DNA from: Scleromatobacter sp038243995
Lineage (GTDB): Bacteria > Pseudomonadota > Gammaproteobacteria > Burkholderiales > Burkholderiaceae_C
Reading direction: 5' to 3'
NCBI GenBank assembly: GCA_038243995.1
Contig: JBBRTV010000015.1
Coordinates: forward strand, 1-64,000
Length of the DNA: 64,000 nt
The position numbers were made by a program, and so were the translations under genes. A model generated the notes under the pieces. That model ran no database searches, was not told the origin of the DNA, and saw nothing but the letters and a program-made list of their open reading frames with translations. Of the stretch, positions 60,046 through 64,000 are shown piece after piece (position 1 is the first letter of the stretch; the number at the start of each line of letters is the position of its first letter).

Positions 60046-61356
60046 TCAGTGATCGGCGACGTCGAGAAGCGGCCGGTGCCGCGCCTGCAGGCGCTTGGAG
60101 CGCCTCTGCAAGACGCGCCGCCGTCGGTACCACGTCATGACGGGCGTGGCCGAGATGCCGTGCAGCAGCACCGAGAGCGCGATGGCTGGCAGGGTCGCGT
60201 TGACCAGGTCGGCCGCGAGACTCTGCGGCACGCCTGACTGGATCACGAACGCCAGGTAGAACAGCGAGCCGACGCCGCGGATGCCGAACCAGGCGACCAG
60301 CCGGCGCTGCGTCTTGGGCAGCACGTGCTTGGGCACGGTGAGGTAGACGCTCAACGGTCGGATCCCGACCAGCAGCAATGCCGCGTAGGCCAGCAGTTCC
60401 CCGCGCCACTCCACCCACGCCATCGCGAATCCCAGCATCAGCACCATCGCCACTTCGACCAGGCGCTCGCAGCGGTGGCCGAAGCGCAGCAGGCGGTCGG
60501 CGAGCAGGGCGCCGTCGACGCCCTCCTTGCGCAGTTCGTCGCTCAGGGCCGGCGACATCCGGAACAGGCCCAGCGCCGCGGCGAAGACGAAGAGGAACGA
60601 CGAGGTGTCCGTCAGGCGGGAGAGACCGTAGGCCACCGTGATGACGCCCAGGTAGAGCAATTCGTCCCATTCGAGGCCGTGGCCGCGCCGCAGCAGCCAG
60701 TGCAGGGTGATCCCGAGTCCGCGCCCGAACAGGCCGCCCAGCAGCGCGCCGCCGAGGATAGGCCAGGCGAGGTCGTGCCACATCCAGTGCGTGCCGTAGG
60801 GGCCGAGCGTTCCGCTGCCGATCAGGGCGAGTGCCAGCATGACGACCGGCAGCGCCGTGGCGTCGTTGAGTCCGCCTTCGGCGGTGAGCGCCACCCGCAC
60901 GGCATCGCCGTCGCCTTTCGACCGGATCTGCACCTCCGAGGCCAGGACAGGGTCCGTCGGTGCCAGGATGCCGGCGAGCAGCAGGGCCCCGGCCCAGCCG
61001 AGCGAGGGCATGAGCCAGAACCCGGCGAGCGTGGCGAGCGCGATCGTCGCCAGCATGCCGGTGCTGGCGAGGCGGAGGGCGGCGCGCCAGCCCTTGAGCG
61101 TCAGCGGCATGCTCAGCCGCAGGCCGACGGCGAAGAGCGAGATGAGCACCGCGATCTCGGTGAGGATGACCAGCATGTCGGCGCGCTCGGGCGCGGTCGG
61201 CGGCGCCAGCACCCGGCCGTGCACCATTGCGCCCGCGATCCAGCCCACCGCGAGATAGACGGTCGCGGGCGACATCGGCAGCCGCGTCACGTGGCGCTCG
61301 AGCAGGCACATGGCGAGCAGCACGATGCCGACCAGCAGCAGCGTGGCGGTCAGCAC
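60046..61356 (-). CDS. CPA1-type cation/proton antiporter
   Basis: This 436-residue inner-membrane protein has about 12 helices. LAPTDPVLASEV (TDP at 134-136) and EGGLNDATALP (Asn-Asp at 164-165) are the crossed-helix and ion-binding motifs of CPA antiporters of the NhaP type. FGIRGVGSLFYLAF near 345-360 is also characteristic. It would exchange Na+ or K+ for H+. The C-terminus is short and Arg rich (RRRRVLQRRSKRLQARHR), with no RCK/TrkA-C regulatory domain. Convergent with the stress-gene cluster. Confidence 0.87.
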   Translation of the reverse strand: MLTATLLLVGIVLLAMCLLERHVTRLPMSPATVYLAVGWIAGAMVHGRVLAPPTAPERADMLVILTEIAVLISLFAVGLRLSMPLTLKGWRAALRLASTGMLATIALATLAGFWLMPSLGWAGALLLAGILAPTDPVLASEVQIRSKGDGDAVRVALTAEGGLNDATALPVVMLALALIGSGTLGPYGTHWMWHDLAWPILGGALLGGLFGRGLGITLHWLLRRGHGLEWDELLYLGVITVAYGLSRLTDTSSFLFVFAAALGLFRMSPALSDELRKEGVDGALLADRLLRFGHRCERLVEVAMVLMLGFAMAWVEWRGELLAYAALLLVGIRPLSVYLTVPKHVLPKTQRRLVAWFGIRGVGSLFYLAFVIQSGVPQSLAADLVNATLPAIALSVLLHGISATPVMTWYRRRRVLQRRSKRLQARHRPLLDVADH

Positions 61357-61428
61357 GATGGGGCCTTCCCCGCCCGATCGCGCGGGCGCGCAGCCGTAGC
61401 CACCGCGCTCACGAGGCGCGGAAACGCT

Positions 61429-63699
61429 TCAGTGCGTCGCACGCGCATCGGGCGTCCCGGACACCGGCGTCTTCGCTGGCCTGACCGGTGTCTTCGCCGG
61501 CCTGGCAGACGCGCTGCCATCGGCCGGGCCCGACTTCACGCCGGCCCGGGCCGCGCCGTCCACGTGCGCCACGGCCGCTGTGCAGACGTCGCGCTCCGGC
61601 TGCCTGAAATCGACCAACGCCAGCAGCGCCGCGAGTGGCGAGGCGAGCGAAAGTGCCGCCGCGGCGCCCGCGCGGAGCGCGAGCTGGCGGGCCTCGGGAC
61701 GCACGTGCGGGTCGGCGAACGTGCCCACGACCTTCACCGGCGTGCGCAGGGCCAGCGGCGAGAAGTCGTGCGGGTGCGCCGTCATCTTCAGGGCGAGCGT
61801 CTCGCTGGCCAGCGACAGCTCGCCGCCGACCACGATCGTCGTGTCGAGGGTGTCGACCAGGCCGACCTCCGGCGTCACCTTCCCGTTGACCAGGCGCAAT
61901 TGAGCGACGGCGCACTGCATCGGCATCTGGTCGTCTCCCTTGATGTAGACGCCCAGCGCCTGCGCGACATCGATGCCGGCGGCTTCGACGAGGACGTGCG
62001 AGACCTTGCCGTCGCGCACCCACAGGCGCGCGGTGCCGTCGAGGGACGCGAGCAATTTCGCGGTCGACCGCCCTTCGCCCGTGAGCTTCGCGTTGCCGCC
62101 GAGGGCGCCGCTGACATAGCCGGTATCGGGTCGTTTGCCGGCGGCGTCCTTCTTCGTCGCGACGTCACGCGCCTTGATGAAGCGCTCGAGCTGGATGCCG
62201 GTCCAGTGGAGGTCGGCATTCCATTTCGGCAGCGCAGGCCGGCTGTCCAGCACGAGCGTGCCGAGCACCGCGCCCGCCGAAGTTCGCGCGACCAGGTCGT
62301 GCAGGGTCAGTACGCCGTCCTGCAGGCCAATCCTGCCCTGCAGGGGCTTGAAGGGCTCGAGCTTGTCGGTGCCCAGGTCCGCGGTGTCGAGGTCTATGCC
62401 CACGTCGGCGTTCATCGCCCTCAGCGACGGGATGTCGAATTCGCGTTCGGGCAGCACGCGATCCGACTTCTTCACCGTCGGCGTGTCGGGCGTGGCGGCG
62501 CCGAAGGCCGGGCCCAGGTCGACCAACGCGAGTCGCCGACCGTGCAGCGTGCCGGTGAGCTTCGGAACGTCCGGGACGGTGTCGAACCTGAAGTCGCCGC
62601 GCAGGCGGCTCGAGCCGATGTCCATGGCTGCGAAGTCGGCTTCCCAGAGGGCGCCGTGCTTCTGCAGCCGGCCGTTGGTCGTGAACGCGGCCGTCGTCGG
62701 CAGCGTCACGCCCAGCGCATCGCCGACCGCGGCCAGCGAAGGGCCCGAGGCCCGGAACGTGGCGTCCATGCCGCCGAAGTGCAGCAGGTCGGTGGCGCGG
62801 CCATCGAGGCGGATCCGGGTCTTGCCGGCGTGCACGTCCAGCCACAGCGGGACCGCGGGCGCGCCGGCGTCCGCGGAGGCAAGAGGCAGCAGGCCGCTGG
62901 AGCGCAGCCTCAAGACCAGGGGCGCGTCGCGGTAGCTGCCCTTGCCGTCGATGCGCAGGCCCGGGGTGTCGTCGTCGATGGCGGCGGCCGAGGCGGCGGT
63001 GGCGGACGCCGCAGTGCCGGCCGCGATGCGCAGCCCGGGTGCCGCCGCCCCGGAGGCCGCCGGCGCTGCGGGCAGCGCGCTGCCTTCGTGCGTGCTGACC
63101 TGCGCATCGGCGTTGATCCGCAGCGGCACGTCCTCGATGCGGACCTCGCCGTTGCGCACGTTCAGCCGTTCGAACCGGGGCAGTTGCGGCGCACTCGCCG
63201 CCGGCGCCGGCCGGGCGGCGCCGAACTGCCAGTTCGCCAGGCCGTCCGCGTTGCGCTTGAGGTTGAGTTCCAGCCCGTCGACGTCGAGCAGCTTCACCTG
63301 CAACGGCTCGCCTGTGCCCCGGTACTGCCGCCACAACGCGCCGTACGACAGGCCGAGCCTGACGCTCTTCGCGTTCATGAAGTCGCGCGGCTTGCCGGAC
63401 TCGTCGACCAGCGTCGGGCCGCCGTTCGCGGCGGGGCCTATCGTGAGCGAATCGGCATGTCCGCGCACGGATCCGAGCAGGCGCACGCCGAAGTGGTCGC
63501 CGAACGCGACCGGCCTGTCCAGCAGCTGCGAGAGCTTGTGCTCGAGCGGCTGGCGCAGGAAGGGCCATTCGACGATCTCGCAGACCCCGCCGACGACGAT
63601 CAGCGCGAGGAGCACGCCCAGCACGCCGACGCCGGTGTTGCGCAAGGCGTGCCGGCGGCGCGGCGGCGCTGCCGCTGCGTCGTGCTGGGAAGTGACCAT
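61429..63699 (-). CDS. AsmA-family envelope protein
   Basis: This 756-residue protein has a single N-terminal membrane helix (TGVGVLGVLLALIVVGGVCEIV, about 22-43). A long periplasmic beta-rich region follows with AsmA features: EHKLSQLLDRPVAFGDHFGV near the start, LDVDGLELNLKRNADGLANWQF, later GRLWV-like LDGTARLWVRDGKVSHVLVEAAGID and LALRTPVKVVGTFADPHVRPE. AsmA-like proteins form bridge- or channel-like structures for phospholipid movement between membranes. The Ala/Pro/Lys-rich end contains a duplicated RPAKTPV unit. ATG 63699 is chosen for the family-type N-terminus. Confidence 0.82.
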   Translation of the reverse strand: MVTSQHDAAAAPPRRRHALRNTGVGVLGVLLALIVVGGVCEIVEWPFLRQPLEHKLSQLLDRPVAFGDHFGVRLLGSVRGHADSLTIGPAANGGPTLVDESGKPRDFMNAKSVRLGLSYGALWRQYRGTGEPLQVKLLDVDGLELNLKRNADGLANWQFGAARPAPAASAPQLPRFERLNVRNGEVRIEDVPLRINADAQVSTHEGSALPAAPAASGAAAPGLRIAAGTAASATAASAAAIDDDTPGLRIDGKGSYRDAPLVLRLRSSGLLPLASADAGAPAVPLWLDVHAGKTRIRLDGRATDLLHFGGMDATFRASGPSLAAVGDALGVTLPTTAAFTTNGRLQKHGALWEADFAAMDIGSSRLRGDFRFDTVPDVPKLTGTLHGRRLALVDLGPAFGAATPDTPTVKKSDRVLPEREFDIPSLRAMNADVGIDLDTADLGTDKLEPFKPLQGRIGLQDGVLTLHDLVARTSAGAVLGTLVLDSRPALPKWNADLHWTGIQLERFIKARDVATKKDAAGKRPDTGYVSGALGGNAKLTGEGRSTAKLLASLDGTARLWVRDGKVSHVLVEAAGIDVAQALGVYIKGDDQMPMQCAVAQLRLVNGKVTPEVGLVDTLDTTIVVGGELSLASETLALKMTAHPHDFSPLALRTPVKVVGTFADPHVRPEARQLALRAGAAAALSLASPLAALLALVDFRQPERDVCTAAVAHVDGAARAGVKSGPADGSASARPAKTPVRPAKTPVSGTPDARATH

Positions 63700-63760
63700 G
63701 GATCTTCTCTTTCTTCTGTGGGAGTCGCGGGAGCGAGCGGGCCGCGGAGGGCCGGGCCGC

Positions 63761-64000
63761 TCAGCGCCCGGGAGCGGCGACGATGCGCCAGATCGCGTTG
63801 CCCACGTCGTCGGCGACGAGCAGGGCGCCGCGCTTGTCGATCGCGACGCCGACCGGGCGGCCGCGCGCATCGCCCTCGGCATCGACGAAGCCGCCCAGCA
63901 CCTCGACCGGGGCGCCGCTGGGCTTGCCGCCCGCGAATGGCACGAAGACGACGTCGTAGCCGCTGAGCGGCCGACGGTTCCAGGATCCGTGCTCGCCGAT
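63761..64000 (-). CDS. PQQ-type sugar/sorbosone dehydrogenase, C-terminal end (partial)
   Basis: The minus-strand frame enters from the window edge as GEHGSWNRRPLSGYDVVFVPF and continues with GGKPSGAPVEVLGGFVD, RPVGVAIDKRGALLVADD and VGNAIWRIVA before the stop. This is the last blade of the six-bladed propeller of soluble glucose/sorbosone dehydrogenase-like proteins (GSWNR, RPVGVAxxxDGALLVADD). Such enzymes are periplasmic quinoproteins oxidising sugars, but most family members are uncharacterised. It is followed 62 nt later by the AsmA-like gene on the same strand. Confidence 0.8.
   Translation of the reverse strand: MGEHGSWNRRPLSGYDVVFVPFAGGKPSGAPVEVLGGFVDAEGDARGRPVGVAIDKRGALLVADDVGNAIWRIVAAPGR

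Noticed and set aside
60325..63966. 1213-codon plus-strand frame across the antiporter and AsmA-like genes
   Set aside because: It spans two unrelated minus-strand genes and their gap and has no recognisable domain, so it is a shadow.

Overview
The window is about 64 kb of very GC-rich DNA with dense, short-spaced genes. Gene families and protein style (ExeA-type ATPase, orphan TAXI receptor, fused LivM-LivG, sigma-54 factor, CsbD/YqjD-type stress proteins) point to a betaproteobacterium, probably Burkholderiales. That placement is an inference; no rRNA, tRNA, IS element, integrase or CRISPR array was seen.

Layout. 1-2.4 kb: tail of a TolC-family gene, a sulfide:quinone oxidoreductase, then a compressed graveyard of metal-resistance genes (P-type ATPase, arsA, arsR and arsC pieces next to an intact-looking ArsR operator). 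2.3-11.7 kb: a membrane protein, an alpha/beta hydrolase overlapping an amidohydrolase, a TAXI receptor plus ExeA-like ATPase that share an unusual paired-cysteine tail motif, a HAF-repeat protein and an AI-2E family permease. 12-13.5 kb: a second graveyard (frameshifted DyP-type peroxidase, histidine-kinase fragment). 13.6-24.3 kb: a divergent locus of unknown function, with a winged-helix/STAND-ATPase/TPR regulator facing a 25-residue leader ORF and two huge unrecognised proteins (1509 and 1155 residues). 24.5-28.1 kb: branched-chain amino-acid type ABC transporter genes livF, fused livMG and livH.

28-60 kb: mainly stress and envelope genes. They include BrkB/YihY, a DUF2383-type four-helix protein, a cardiolipin-synthase-like PLD enzyme, an outer-membrane barrel, an rpoN gene outside its usual neighbourhood, a degenerate hybrid kinase, general-stress-protein and CsbD proteins, a GspE/PilB ATPase, a 2957-residue NdvB-type cyclic beta-glucan synthase, a hemerythrin, a double hybrid histidine kinase, and YqjD/YqjE and PRC-barrel genes. 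60-64 kb: a CPA1-type cation/proton antiporter, an AsmA-like protein and the end of a PQQ-type sugar dehydrogenase.

The main observation is that intergenic regions between 31.5 and 59.2 kb carry repeated sigma-54 (-24/-12) promoter matches, [TG]GGCAC-N5-TTGC or close to it, each oriented toward the next gene. They lie before the barrel protein, rpoN itself, csbD, hemerythrin, a Thr/Pro-rich secreted protein, the double kinase, the yqjD-like operon and the DUF2383 gene, with weaker matches before five others. Together with the rpoN gene this suggests a self-reinforcing sigma-54 stress and envelope regulon. No enhancer-binding protein is encoded in the window.
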